Source: Telopea speciosissima (taxonomy: Eukaryota; Streptophyta; Magnoliopsida; Proteales; Proteaceae). From it: a DNA stretch of 64,000 nucleotides. The stretch spans positions 11,916,413 to 11,980,412 of the forward strand of contig NC_057923.1 of NCBI RefSeq assembly GCF_018873765.1, in the 5' to 3' direction. The position numbers and the translations under genes are program-made. The notes under the pieces were generated by a model. The model was given only the letters and a program-made list of their open reading frames with translations. It ran no database searches and was not told where the DNA came from. Each line of letters opens with the position of its first letter. Positions within the stretch are counted from its first letter, which is position 1. Positions 45,201-55,586 of the stretch are shown in pieces.

Positions 45201-48200
45201 ACCCTAGTTTAAGCCCACATATCTCTTAGAACCTTGAAACCAGCAACCTATTTCTAAACACAACCAACCCTACTTGCATGACATAGGGGCTAGATGGCCC
45301 TTCCTGCAAGCTGTGATGATGATTGCCAAAAACATTAACCAAGAAAGGTTGATTAGACATTATATGAAATACAATATGCACAGGGATATGAATAGTGTAT
45401 CCTTTAGATGTCTAGCTTCAACATTGGTGTCCAGTGGAAGGGAGGTTGACTTCTAAGGCTTGCTTAGGCCTTTTTCACAAATATATGTTTTCAAATTAGG
45501 ATCTCTCACCCCATAACTTCATTTCCCAAGTACCAAGAAAAAATGAGGAGTTTATCAGCAGAGACATCTTTTTAGAAGAACCTATAGGTTTCCACCTCTA
45601 GGGGGGGGGGGGGAAGATATCTCAACTGTTTTTCAAGGCTTTAGCATGGCTACAGTAATAACCACACGTCCACACCCGCAATTTAGTAGCTTAATTCACA
45701 AACTGTGATTTCATATAAAATGTTAACTTTAGTCTGTTCTCATGCATGGCATTTCATCCATACTGTTTTATCCCAAGATATGCATCCTAGAGTTGGCTTA
45801 TTTACACAAAGTTAACATATTATATTTGAATAGATACCTTGCAGGATTTATACCTTGGAATAATCCATACCGCCATAGATATCTCCAACAAGCATGTCTA
45901 TTTTTCTATTATCTCCTCGCTGACTCAACTCCAGCAACTCATCAAAGCTGGAAGTAGAAAAACAGAGGTGAGCATTAAACAAGAAACTAAAGTTGAAGCT
46001 AGAATATCATGGAGACATGGACAATACAAAATGAGTTGGAAGATCATAAGGACCTCTTGCACTTTGTCAAAAGTCTTCCCAAGCCCCAGTATGTTCCACC
46101 ACCAACATTTGTCCCACTAACTCGCTGAAACTTTCCCTCTCCATCCACCTAAACAACCACCTCAAAACAGTGAGCCCTTAATTCTTTTAAACCTCAACAG
46201 TAAAATAAGACGAGGAAAGCCATGAGCACAACCTTGATCATGCCAACACCAGATCCAATATTAACAAGGAGATACGGGAACAAATCATTATGGTCAATTT
46301 GCACAAATTCTTTCTGACCCTCCATGTGTGTGAAAGCTTCATGTCGGATTGCCTACTCAGAACACAAGTAAAATGTCTGTTGAGATTCTTAATTGAGTAC
46401 AATAATCCAAGAGAATAGTGGAAACCATGCAGTTGAGGAGATAAAAATTCAGCATTACATTGAAAATAAAATATATGCCCCTTTCTGTAGTAGACACAGT
46501 GTTTCTCAAGATGAATGGACCAACTAGTAACTCCAATAAACAATCTCAATATGCTAAAGGGAACTGGAGCACAAAAAAATCCTTTAGATATTCCAGTGTG
46601 CATCATAGAGCAGAGACTGCCAAGCTAAACTCTTTACTGTTATTTTCACCAGTAGATACAATCGATCATTTAACCACATCTGGTAATTCCATAGTTTCAA
46701 GGATTTGTTAATGGCAATCCAGCAGAGAGCCAGTTGGGGCTATCCAAGTCGGTGGAGGGGTGTCATGTCGATATATCGATATGTCGTCCGCCATGGTGAT
46801 CATATCGACATGTCACCCACCATGGCGATCATATCGACCATGTTTTATTTTTTATTTTCTCTATTTTTAATGTCATTTAGTACGCTATAATATATACCCT
46901 ATAACATCAAAAATTAACATGAAAGTGTACTACTAGTCTACTATGGTTTAATTCATGAAAGTGTAATATCCATTAGTGTATATGAAATCATGGATTATCA
47001 AATAATTGATAGCAATAGTCTTACTGATAATAAAGTTGAAAAATCATGAGAGTTGAGATATGATTCATATGAAAGTGACTACAAAATTAATAAAACAAAA
47101 AAACAATTACCAGAACAAAATTTATATTGAGTGAATAAAGCTAATAAACAATCTATCTAAATAAAAAAAAAAATTTGCTGATGTGAATATGTGATTGTGT
47201 ATTAGTCAATAGTGTATTAGTGATTTCTGTTTGATGTTTTTTTTATTTTTTTTATGTTAAGGAAAAAGCATTAAAATAAAAAATGGTTTAAAAAATTAAG
47301 TTTTATAATTTGAAACAACCATGTCGCCCGATATGGCCATATGTCGTGATATGGCGTCCAGGAGGCCATATCGGTCGATATTCTTACATCATCCATATTG
47401 GTGGTTGATATGCCTACTTCTCCAGCGATATGATGCCATGGCGACGCCATGACAACTATGATTGAAACATTGTACTAAGAGTTCTCAGTTGGTCAGGCAG
47501 TTTCAGTGACTAGTCAAATAAATCAACTGAGGATTGAGCCCCCAAAACAGGTAGAAGGCTGGGCATTTTTCAGACATTGGTTCTTATATTCTTGTCACTG
47601 GCTATGTATCATATATAGCTTTAGGATCCACAACTATGTGGTCATTATATAAAACTTAATGTCTAATAGATTAACACATAGCCAAATCCTCATGTTATTG
47701 CACTTGTTACCCCCTTCTCCTTCTTTTTTGCAAGACTCCCTATGTACCAGATTAATTTTCTTTTCTCCTCTCCAATGAACCCCCATGTGTCATTCTGACA
47801 AAGTTCCCTTAACTGTTCACATGGGAATAATCCTGAATCAAGGATGGTACATGCAGGATTTAAAGTAGCCGTACGTGTCGTATCTTATCGGCAGATAAAT
47901 ATCGGTATCGGTCGGTACCAATACATCTTTCTTTTTTAAAAGAAAATGGTTTGTCTCGGATTGTATCGAAATGTATCAGCCGATACGGGCTGATACGATA
48001 CGATACGACCAATACATATTGATACCATCGATACGCTTGGTAAAGGGTTCCGTGGGTGGTTTAATACGTATCGATTCGTATCGATCGATACGGCTCGATA
48101 CATCTCAAATTCTCACATACCGATACCATCGATACATTCCATAACAAAACCCTTTTCACTCACAGACTTGATACAGCTCCTATTCTAACGGGAAAATGAA

Positions 48201-51200
48201 GGAAAACTCTCAACCAAGAGTCTAAAATCTTGTATTTAATCTTGGTTTTTCACACTTTTGGACTAAAAAACGAATCAAGGAGTGCTACAACATCATTCTT
48301 TGCATCATCTGATACTCTTCATGGCTATAGATGATTACAACATGTAAGAAACCTCATCTTTTATAATAGTTTCAATTTAATGCACTTGTTTGGTTATACA
48401 TTATTTTCCATTTTACTGTTTATGCATGATACTTGCTATATATTGCTATACATATATATATATATTTGTTCCAAAAGTGTATTTCCATGTGCATCTTGAC
48501 CATTACTATGCGTATTTGTAGTGTTTGATACGTATCACCGATACGATACGCCTCTTAAAATCACCCGACCGATACAATACCCAATACAGATACTTTAAAC
48601 CTTGGGTACATGTGAAGTGACACCAGCATATGAATGCCATAAAATGAAAAAATGATAAATACAAGAACAGATAGGGAAACATCATCTATCGTACTCACAC
48701 CTTTATGGATTTGTAATAATGGGAGTCAAATGTGAACTTGCCAAAGGGGGAAAAATTCAAGCCAATTTTATGCATATTCAAATATCCTCAGGACATTAAC
48801 AACATCATTGGGTTCCAAGAGAGAATAAAAATGTGAGAAACTAAAGAAATTATATGTTATTTAGTTCTCTTTGAAATATTCATAGAAAGAATATAGGAAA
48901 TGAGAACTCAAGACAGAGAAATCAAAGAAGGTTCGTATCCACGTAGAGATTGGGGGGGGGGGGGAAGAAAGAAAGAAATCAAAGGATACGTACCAAAATA
49001 ATAAATATCATCAGGGTACTACCTTAAACAAAAAATTAGCTCCAGCCACCAGACAATCCATTTCATCTTCCTTGTCAAGACTGACTCCAAGCCTCTCTTT
49101 GAAGAGGTCTGCAAATTTGTATGCTCCACCACCTGTGGCCTTCACCCAAACATAACTAGTAAATAGATTTACGTGCATTAAAAGCAAATAGAAACCCACA
49201 TATCTAAGTAAAAAAACTCAGATCATTTTTATCTTAAAATTTTCTATTTTCCCACCTTCGAAGTAATTATGTCTATAAAGTGAGGCTTGCAGATTCAAAG
49301 GACACAGTTAGTAATGAAGATAGATCCAAGAGGACAACATGACACTACAGTGGAGTTTATTATCATCATTCCCAAGTTTCCAAACTACAAGTTTGGGGAA
49401 GCAACCGGATGAGTAAGAGGGGGGGGATGACAGAGTGGAAAAAGCTACTCTATTAATTTCTTTGTTTGGAGAATCGGTGAATTTGTTTGGCAAAGGCTCC
49501 AGGTTTTTATCTGTTGGATCAGGTGGCAAGGGCATGTGTAGGGAGGTCCAATCTTATTGCACATTTTGGGGGGTATTGCCATGTTTAATGAGTAGCATTT
49601 CACTGTTTTGCAGCCTTTTGTCTCTTCTTAAGCCCTGTTGATTAGCATTGTTTTCTTCTTGCTATTGTTTAATGAACTCTTGTTTCTGATCACAAATAAG
49701 ATGACAACAAGATCATGATTCAGTAAGTTAAAAACGAAAGAGGTCGCAAGAAATTTCAAATAACTTTCCTCCCCCACACTCCACCCCCTTCCTTTCTGTG
49801 GGGTATGTGTGTGTTGCAAAGAGGTCTAAAAACGTGCAGTGTCGTACCATGACACAAGCTTTCTCTGTTATGACTGGATTTGCGATTTGTTACTCAAAAT
49901 CAACAAAGAAACAATCCAGCATTTTGACATGAACATCATTTCTCCAACTAATTAGTATCCAGGAGCTCTTCCCAGTGAACCAATTTCAGTAGATGGCTTA
50001 AGGGTCTACATTCCTACTCATTTTCATAGCTTGAAGGCTAAAAATCCTACTTAGATGTAACAGGTAAATGTTGGCCTAACATAGTTGAAAATCAGAATGT
50101 AACAATGTCCAAAATACAGCAACACAAAATTTACCTTAATAATTGCATTATCATTAGATGGGACCATGGAATTCCAACTACGTGAATCCAATCCTGTTCA
50201 TAAAGAAAATTACCAGAATCAACATAAACAGAAATTAAAAAAGAAGTATTAATGGAATAAGAAATTATGTTTTCAAGATATATCTGGAAATTAAAAAAAA
50301 AAAGTAATAACAGCCAATTAGATAGTTGCACCACAATTATCCCCCAATAATACTCCATTAACAGAGAAGATGAAAAGAAAATTGCAATACCACCAGTGTG
50401 TAGCTGCTTCGAAGCAATAAAGTCCAAGCATTCGCTAATCTTAGATGTCTCAAACTTCACAAAATGCAGTCTTCCACCAAGAACAGGATAGCTCATTCTA
50501 TTACTATTTGAAACCCCTAATCTCTCCTTCAACGACCTCTTCCTCTTATCATCAACTAAGCGATCCTCATGTCTTGAGAAATATACCAATTTGATCAGAG
50601 ATCCTGCGGGTAAAGCATAGAATCATCAATTGATCTACATAAAATGCACTGTAAAGCATCAACCATAACTGTCAAGTCAGATAAGGTCATTCCAAAATGA
50701 GAAAACAAGGCTATAATTAAAGTCTACTTATAGTCTGGAACTGGCAATTTGAAAAAAAAAATGTATACATAGTTAAATAAAAACCACATGATGAAAAATC
50801 CTTCATGATATCCAATAACAAAAAACCAAAATTTACTGGGAGAGGAATGAAATTGAGCAGAATTTTAAATTGTACTCCTAGAGTAGAATAAGAAACCCAT
50901 CACAATTTAAACCACAAAGAACTCAATTAAGCAGCTTCAAATTCATTCACAACGCAAACCAGAACATCCCCACCTAAGGATGGCAAATAAGATGAGAGAG
51001 AGAGAGAGAGAGAGCAAATGGATACACCAAATGCCATTCGAATATCAACTAACACCCCCAAAGACCCACTCCAAAAAAGGGGATTGCCATGCCAAATACA
51101 GAATTAACTTGGGAGAGGGAAGAAATTTCATCAAACAAACTCAGAAAATGAAAACAAAATAATGATCCGGATAAACAACAAATACGCGCCAAAAACCAGA

Positions 51201-51694
51201 ACAATTTGAGAAAGAAAAATAAAGCAGCACCCATAATTCAGTTTTAAGAAAGGTAGAAGTGGTAGGGGAACAAAACAACAAAAAGATTCAGGCTGTCGCA
51301 AAATATAATCTTAGAACATTTTCTGAGATACCCACTTCCAGGAATGAAAAAAAATTCCATAGACATTTCCAGGAAGAAGGCAAAATAAAATCGGCCCTAG
51401 TAAGAGAGTGGGGAAATAAAAATAGAACAGCTCACCTCCAATGTCCAAAGCCAAGCGAGATATGTCATCAGACTGGTTAGGCAACAGAATTGTTGGGTCT
51501 CTCTCCTCGAAATTCCCCTGGATTGCAGCACCGCTGAGATCGAGCTGAGACCGAGAGCTCAATCGGTGAACTGAATTCGTGGCCGTCATCGCCATTTCAC
51601 TGCCCTCCGGTTTCTCACCTTTCTCCACCTTCTGCTCACTTCCCTCTTTTATATTTATGGTTTCAGGAACTGAGCCTTCACTTGAACCAGCCAT
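24212..51694 (-). CDS. PANK2: Type II pantothenate kinase fused to DUF89 phosphatase (PANK2 class), 22 exons
   Basis: The kinase phosphorylates pantothenate, the first step of coenzyme A synthesis; in this family the DUF89 domain is a metal-dependent 4'-phosphopantetheine-type phosphatase. Minus-strand exons: 51436-51694, 50391-50603, 50135-50193, 49023-49139, 46233-46352, 46054-46148, 45854-45947, 43998-44129, 43501-43613, 43153-43345, 32139-32350, 31351-31395, 31169-31217, 30134-30216, 29047-29163, 28650-28713, 27764-27910, 27499-27657, 26937-27020, 25104-25298, 24824-24895, 24212-24301. They total 2712 nt, 903 aa, all phases consistent. The ATP-site motif [15 protein letters not shown] lies at about residues 81-95; [13 protein letters not shown] and [14 protein letters not shown] follow. 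The phosphatase has [14 protein letters not shown] (Asp and Asn near 734-735), [13 protein letters not shown] and [12 protein letters not shown]. Length matches Arabidopsis PANK2. Introns 10 and 17 begin with GC. Start: first ATG of the long exon 1 frame. Confidence 0.97.
24609..24640 (-). repeat. G-run cluster in PANK2 intron 21 (G-quadruplex candidate)
   Basis: The plus strand carries C-runs of 6, 6, 2 and 6 separated by single A residues, followed by nine A. In transcript sense this reads T9 followed by four G-runs, the pattern able to form a G-quadruplex. Confidence 0.8.
25962..26285. mobile_element. MITE with about 40-bp inverted ends, PANK2 intron 19
   Basis: The left end GGCTCCATTTGGTTGCAAG and the right-end complement GACTCTGTTTGGTTGCAAG, each followed by AAAGGGAAG repeats, form the terminal inverted repeats. 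ACA occurs on both sides (25959-25961, 26286-26288), compatible with a 3-bp duplication of a PIF/Harbinger-type element. The inside is AT-rich and non-coding. Confidence 0.75.
27758..27763 (-). other. GC splice donor of PANK2 intron 17
   Basis: Exon 17 ends CCTTGGCGG and the intron begins GCAAGT. Joining CGG to the next exon (GTAGATGAT) keeps the conserved PWR-VDDFD frame. The nearest GT, 4 nt further, would shift the frame. GCAAGT is the canonical form of the rare GC-AG class. Confidence 0.9.
31976..32050. repeat. Short tandem duplication of about 41 bp in PANK2 intron 11
   Basis: Two near-identical units read TATTATAATAACA followed by ATGGCAACC or ATGGTAACC and ATGTATCAAAC. They lie about 90 bp past the donor of exon 11. 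Confidence 0.75.
32407..32428. repeat. (GA)n microsatellite in PANK2 intron 10
   Basis: About eleven GA units occur some 55 bp upstream (gene sense) of exon 11. Confidence 0.9.
33329..33998 (+). repeat. 5' LTR of the gypsy element, carrying an extra 0.2 kb
   Basis: It aligns with 40435-40881 except for about 210 bp (about 33509-33718) absent from the other LTR. The first 99 bp of that extra segment match plastid accD. Confidence 0.9.
33509..33607 (+). pseudogene. accD: Fragment of plastid accD (acetyl-CoA carboxylase beta subunit)
   Basis: Thirty-three codons read [20 protein letters not shown] and then [13 protein letters not shown], the strongly conserved carboxyltransferase segment of the plastid-encoded beta subunit. 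The frame is open but has no start, stop or context, so this is a nuclear plastid-DNA fragment rather than a gene. The following 33608-33718 is of unknown origin. Confidence 0.85.
34225..34232. other. 8-bp target duplication, left copy, of the hAT-like element
   Basis: CTAATACC here pairs with CCAATGCC at 36239-36246 (6 of 8 match). An 8-bp duplication is the hallmark of hAT insertion. Confidence 0.6.
34412..34419 (+). promoter_or_regulatory. TATA box of the hAT-like element gene
   Basis: TATAAAAG lies about 190 bp upstream of a good donor (TTTAAG/GTAATT at 34604/34605). The matching acceptor TTGCAG ends at 35258, 15 bp before the ATG at 35274, suggesting a promoter, an untranslated first exon and a leader intron. 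Confidence 0.5.
35274..35747 (+). pseudogene. BED-type zinc-finger remnant of a hAT transposase, 157 aa
   Basis: The BED finger is the DNA-binding N-terminus of hAT transposases. The frame has basic, Gln/Arg-rich residues 1-35, then the hAT landmark [28 protein letters not shown] and [11 protein letters not shown]. Zinc ligands would be Cys54, a Cys at 57, His72 and a Cys near 83. Positions 57 and 83 are Tyr, so two ligands are gone. An acidic Asp-rich stretch follows and the protein ends without the transposase catalytic core or dimerisation domain. It may be a transcribed relic; a working protein is unlikely. Confidence 0.7.
36330..37215 (+). pseudogene. Gypsy gag with CCHC knuckle, broken
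   Basis: Residues [29 protein letters not shown] and FLPEK identify the retrotransposon Gag capsid domain (to a stop at about 36648). A second frame (36847-37215) holds the nucleocapsid knuckle [13 protein letters not shown]. The sequence between them has lost frame. Confidence 0.9.
37240..39010 (+). pseudogene. Gypsy protease, reverse transcriptase and RNase H, broken
   Basis: The protease motif reads [11 protein letters not shown]; the glycine of the DTGA active site is replaced by Arg. RT pieces include [31 protein letters not shown] and [12 protein letters not shown]. RNase H pieces include [31 protein letters not shown] and [14 protein letters not shown], in several frames. The element cannot move by itself. 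Confidence 0.9.
39160..40404 (+). pseudogene. Gypsy integrase with C-terminal chromodomain, broken
   Basis: The zinc-binding region reads [11 protein letters not shown] and TCLVCQQDK, and the core has SLDFICSLP and [13 protein letters not shown]. Near 40320-40385 the translation [18 protein letters not shown] is a chromodomain, which in chromoviruses steers insertion to particular chromatin. Frameshifts separate all parts. Confidence 0.9.
40435..40881 (+). repeat. 3' LTR of the gypsy element
   Basis: This 447-bp LTR follows the polypurine tract and lacks the accD-containing segment found in the 5' copy. It shows many substitutions and small gaps relative to the 5' LTR. Confidence 0.92.
40882..43152. 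other. Remainder of PANK2 intron 10 with possible LTR debris
   Basis: No gene. Positions about 41100-41340 have LTR-like features (TATATATAAGGC, a GATTAATGAAG segment, a repeated CTGAGAGAGCC), but no second copy or ends are visible. A long G-run lies near 42247-42258. Confidence 0.4.
43147..43152 (-). other. GC splice donor of PANK2 intron 10
   Basis: Exon 10 ends GAAAGAGAAG and the intron starts GCAAGT. The join to ATTTCATGG of exon 11 preserves the conserved KEK-ISWMEK frame; the next GT is 4 nt later and out of frame. This GC-AG intron is 10.8 kb long and contains the gypsy insertion. Confidence 0.9.
44659..44852. repeat. Direct repeat pair in PANK2 intron 7
   Basis: CAAGTGCATTGTACC plus a following AATATCAGTA occurs at about 44662 and again at about 44829, suggesting a local duplication of about 168 bp that has since diverged. 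Confidence 0.5.
46755..47459. mobile_element. CGATATG-rich hAT-like non-autonomous element (ends uncertain), PANK2 intron 4
   Basis: The outer parts are dense in CGATAT, ATATGTCG and CCATGGCG, and the inside is AT-rich. The right end complement CATAGTTGTCATGGCG partly matches the left GGGTGTCATGTCG. I could not find a convincing target duplication, so borders are approximate. Confidence 0.45.
47854..48604. mobile_element. CGATAC-rich hAT-like non-autonomous element, PANK2 intron 4
   Basis: The element is 751 bp. Ends CAGGATTTAAAGTA and (complement) CAAGGTTTAAAGTA form inverted repeats. GGTACATG stands on both sides (47846-47853 and 48605-48612), a perfect 8-bp duplication. About 300 bp at the left and 80 bp at the right contain many copies of CGATAC/GTATCG variants; the middle is AT-rich and non-coding. 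Confidence 0.85.
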
Positions 51695-52037
51695 TACCAA
51701 CTTCCTTCCACTTTGCTGCCTAATCCCAACTGTCCGCGCAAGCGTATTCTATGGGTCTTGCTGTCCTACGGTCAAAAAAATAGCAAATTTCCAACAAAAA
51801 AATAAAATAAAACAAAAAATTGCAACAAGAATTTATCAGAAAATTAAATATAACAAGAACATGAAAGAAGAACGAAACCACATCACTATTAAAAGAAAAT
51901 CAAAACTATGTTCAAATCAAATAGCCAATCGTGTAAAACATGTATTCGATCCAACCAGTCAACTTGAGAGACTGAATCCGCATGACATTACTGACTTCCT
52001 ACTATTTCGTATATATGATCAAAAAGGAGTCTTCTTT

Positions 52038-52082
<45 letters not shown>
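51695..52082. repeat. PANK2 upstream region with (GT)n repeat
   Basis: Upstream of the PANK2 ATG the DNA is AT-rich. A 44-bp uninterrupted GT repeat spans 52039-52082 and joins directly to a GA repeat, roughly 345 bp upstream of the start codon. No TATA box was assigned. Confidence 0.85.

Positions 52083-52110
<28 letters not shown>
52083..52110. repeat. (GA)n microsatellite adjoining the GT repeat
   Basis: Fourteen GA units directly follow the GT tract, a compound dinucleotide repeat upstream of PANK2. Confidence 0.95.
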
Positions 52111-53425
52111 CGGCCTAATGAGACAAAAGTAAAATATGGTCCAAACCGCCTACCCCAACTGTCACTTTCGCGGGATTTTTTCACTCTCGATCACAACTCA
52201 GAGATCGAAAAACAAAAACCAAAAAAAAAAAGGGGAAAAATTAGGGTTTATGGATCAAATGACTGGAATATGCCATTAAAAAAATTTCAGCATTTCGTCT
52301 CCTCAGAACTCAGAAGGTTAAAATATCGAATTTTCAAAGGAAGGAGATCAATCCGAGATTGCGTCCTATCTATCAAATCAAGCTCTGACGATGATTCCCA
52401 AGTTTTGTATCACAATTGGGATAACAAAAACCCCACTGTGGATCTGGTTCCATGATTGGACCACTGAAAATCATTGTTTAGGAATCTGTATTGGGATAAC
52501 AATGCAAGATTGCAACTTTCATGTTAAAATCAAGCTTCTGACTTAAAATTCCTAATTAGTGGTTTTAATCTGCGTCTGTAACTTTTGGCTGTAGACCTTG
52601 GGAGTATCCTATCACATCGTTCATGATTGGGATTACATCACCATTAATGTCAGCAAAAGAGGGTATGGAATTAAGTAGACGTAATTTACAGGTAGACTTT
52701 GATCACCAACCAGATATATGTCTTATCCACTATCATTAGGACACAAAAGTGGGTCATCCCTCCTCCCTCCCTCATCCCTCATCCCAAATTCCAAATCCCA
52801 AAAATAGAAGAAGAGAATTGGTGGAAATCCCACCCGGTTGATACTTGTCCGTATTTTCTCGTTGGCCAACGTGCATATGCGGGTTCTAGAGGCCTAGGCA
52901 ATATTCTCTTGTCCATAAATAAAAAGACATGTCCAATGCTAAGCGTAAGTGCAATGGAGCCACGCTATGACCCATGGTATGAAAATCTATGAAACTTATA
53001 AATTATAATTCATTAGTCCTTCCTCTGTGATTGACTTCCGAAACAAATGACACAGGCTCAGTGACATGTACACCCAACTTTCTACACCTATGTATTTTGG
53101 GTTTTTAGAAATGTCTTTGTGTGTGCTTTAAATGGCAATGGATGGAACAATTGTTGAGTAGTAGGCGTACATGGAGCATAATTGTCCTCAAATAAATAGG
53201 AGAAAGCTTCCCTTCATGGTGGACGAAAAGCCTCTTAAGCTATAACATTTGATCATTGGATTGAATGGGGTAAGGTGATTTTCAACCACCTATAATAAGG
53301 AGTGGGAGTTTAATGATGAAATTCATTGTTTTTCCTCACCTTAATCTCTTCATTCTAGTGGTGAAAAAGTTTCTTTAATAATAAATAGGGAAAAGGTCCT
53401 CTATGTCGGTAGCTAGCTTGAAAAG
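52111..53425. other. Intergenic, nothing recognised
   Basis: Open frames of 60-157 codons occur, but their translations are low in complexity or K/R-rich without homology that I recognise. Confidence 0.5.
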
Positions 53426-53824
53426 TAGGGGTATACACAGATAGTTGAAAATCTAAAATTGATTTGCATTCGTATCCATTTAGGAGATCCAAATTTTGAT
53501 GATACGAAACATAATCTATATGATTGGAATAGATATCCAATTATTAGTAAAAATTAAGTAGCTAATGATCTTGAGGGTTCTTGAAGAATCAACAGATTCT
53601 AGAGAAAGAAGAAAAGAGCTAAGACAATTGAGAGATATGGATTGAGAGAGAATTGTATCCGAGCGAAAAGAAGGTCCGGATTACATGAGACACGATATAA
53701 ATAATAATCGAAAATCCATATTCGATTCGCTTCACTTCATATCCGTTTAGGGATATCCATATCCGGTCAACGGATATCTAGATCTGTTCACTTCCAATCT
53801 GTATTTTATCCATTTACATCTCTA
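53426..53824. mobile_element. hAT-like MITE with TAGGG/TAGAG ends and GGATAT-rich subtermini
   Basis: Left end TAGGGGTATACACAGAT and right-end complement TAGAGATGTAAATGGAT form degenerate inverted repeats. Flanks TTGAAAAG (53418-53425) and TTAAAAAG (53825-53832) match at 7 of 8. The right half is rich in GGATATCCATATCCG-like motifs, as in the element at 57986. Confidence 0.7.
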
Positions 53825-54615
53825 TTAAAAAGGAATCTTCAAGCGAATTCTTTATTTTTGCCACAACACTGAGTGATATGATCATTTTGATCATTGAATA
53901 TGTAGATAGTGGTATCAACTATCAATTGACCACATGTCAAATTGTAGAATCTAATCCAATCAAATATCCTCCCATGTATTGACATACATCCCCATATTCT
54001 TTCATGCACATTTTATGTTAGTTGTGCAACTTCTATGCACTCGCTCAATCTTCGATTCTTCCAAACCCTAATTTGGCTACCTATAATATTTTGATTAGGC
54101 TGAAACTTCACATATGAGTAAGAGACCTTGGGGTCTATTTTATCCACACATTTTAGGCCCCACCTAAATTGCCACATGACAGAGCACCCTAAGTCACTTT
54201 TGTGATGGAAGAGAAAAAGAAAAGAGTACAAGTCACTGGCTAACCCACTAGGAAACCATTGACTCTAATAATTTGAAAGACCTTGAGCTCGCATTAGGGA
54301 TGACAGTTCTAAGAACTTGAAGAAGAAGATGTTTATGGCATAGTAAGGAAGATTCAATCTGCCTTCTTGAGTAAGTACATAGTCTTGAAAAAGACATTAA
54401 AATCACTAGTCAACCAACTAATGACCTGAATCTATCAAGTTTTGATGAAATTATGGACTTGCATTTTGTATATATTTGTGTGTAGAAGGCAGACTTAGAT
54501 TTTAATATTTATGCATGCAACTAAGTGGAAGGCATATATAAAGTTCAAAATTTAAATAAAGATATTGTTTTGAAGGAGTAGTTATTTGACTTCATGTAAG
54601 TGGACGAAATACAAG

Positions 54616-54732
54616 GCTGGGTTTGGTAATAGATTTTAGGTCTAGAATGCATTTTGAAACCTTTTTTTTTTTTTCCGCTTGAGAATGTATTCTAAATCCA
54701 AAATTCATTCTGAGAATTTATACCAAACCAGC
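54616..54732. mobile_element. Short MITE with GGTTTGGTA ends, copy 1
   Basis: GCTGGGTTTGGTA at the left and the complement GCTGGTTTGGTATA at the right enclose paired segments (GATTTTAGGTCTAGAATGCA and its diverged complement). Related copies follow at 54789 and 56623. Confidence 0.65.
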
Positions 54733-54788
54733 TTAAGAGTCAAGACGTTTGACCAAAGCTTTGTTGAGGACTGAGATGGAAATTAATT

Positions 54789-54970
54789 AAGGTTGTGTTT
54801 GGTATGTATTTCAGAATAGATTTTCGGTCTAGAAGTATTCTGAAACTTGATACTTCTCTCTCTCTCTCTATAAATATTTTTGGTAAGATACTTCTCTATA
54901 TTTATGGCTTCGAAATACGTTATAGACCCAAAATCTATTTTGAGAATGCATACTATGCATAGATTATAGA
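54789..54970. mobile_element. Short MITE with GGTTTGGTA ends, copy 2
   Basis: It starts TTGTGTTTGGTATG, with CAGAATAGATTTTCGGTC and a complementary right arm ending GAGAATGCATAC. A CT microsatellite lies in the loop. Confidence 0.6.
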
Positions 54971-55107
54971 TTTGATATGTGATTCGGTCCTTGACCATGT
55001 ATTGCTATTGAGCTAGTCTTATTTTAATTTCCAACCCCTCATTAATACTAATACATTTGCCTCAAGTTTCTCTGCTTCTTCTTTGTTGCTTAATCATAAA
55101 AGACATT

Positions 55108-55495
55108 TGTTAAGAATTAACAACGTAGTAGAACAATGATTGCAATTAAAAAAAAAATCACATACAAAATACAAATGATTTACTTGGTTCACCCAAGATG
55201 AGCTACGTCCACGGTCGAGTGATAAACTAGAGCTTCCACTATTCTGTCACAGAAATTACAAAACCCTTAGCACACTTCACCTTGTGAGATAACCTCCTAT
55301 ATATAGCATCTTGCACGTTACAATATAGAGAAACACTAATTCTCAAAAATGCAAAATTGCCCCCAGTAAAAACGAATCCCAAAACCGATAGTATTGAAAA
55401 AAAAATGAATAATACTTTCTAGATTAGATAGAGATCAAGCTTCACCAATAACAACCTTAGCCATGCATGTCTACTCTAAATGGATATGCACAACA
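55108..55495 (-). mobile_element. LTR fragment or solo LTR
   Basis: The segment begins TGTTAAGAATTAACAACG and ends CACAACA, so it has TG...CA borders. The internal GGTTCACCCAAGATGAGCTA and TACGTCCACGG are familiar in copia LTRs. A polypurine-like GGGAGATGTGAG on the minus strand sits right outside the 55495 end, suggesting a 3' LTR whose element is otherwise lost. Confidence 0.55.
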
Positions 55496-55536
55496 CTCAC
55501 ATCTCCCAAGGTTTGGCCTGGTAAGATGTGAAATAT

Positions 55537-55586
55537 TCAACTCAACTCAAGTAAGTCGTAGCCCAACTAAATGGGATCAGCTTAAA
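55537..55586 (-). mobile_element. RTE-type LINE 3' stub
   Basis: CAACTCAACTCAAGTAAGTC followed by CCCAACTAAATGGGATCAG is the complement of the widespread plant RTE 3' end also seen at 20175. Confidence 0.6.

Noticed and set aside
51579-52455. Open frames of 157-179 codons across the GT/GA microsatellite
   Set aside because: They are translations of the repeat (VCVCVC, RERERE) with antisense of PANK2 exon 1 and K-rich flanks; there is no homology or splice support.
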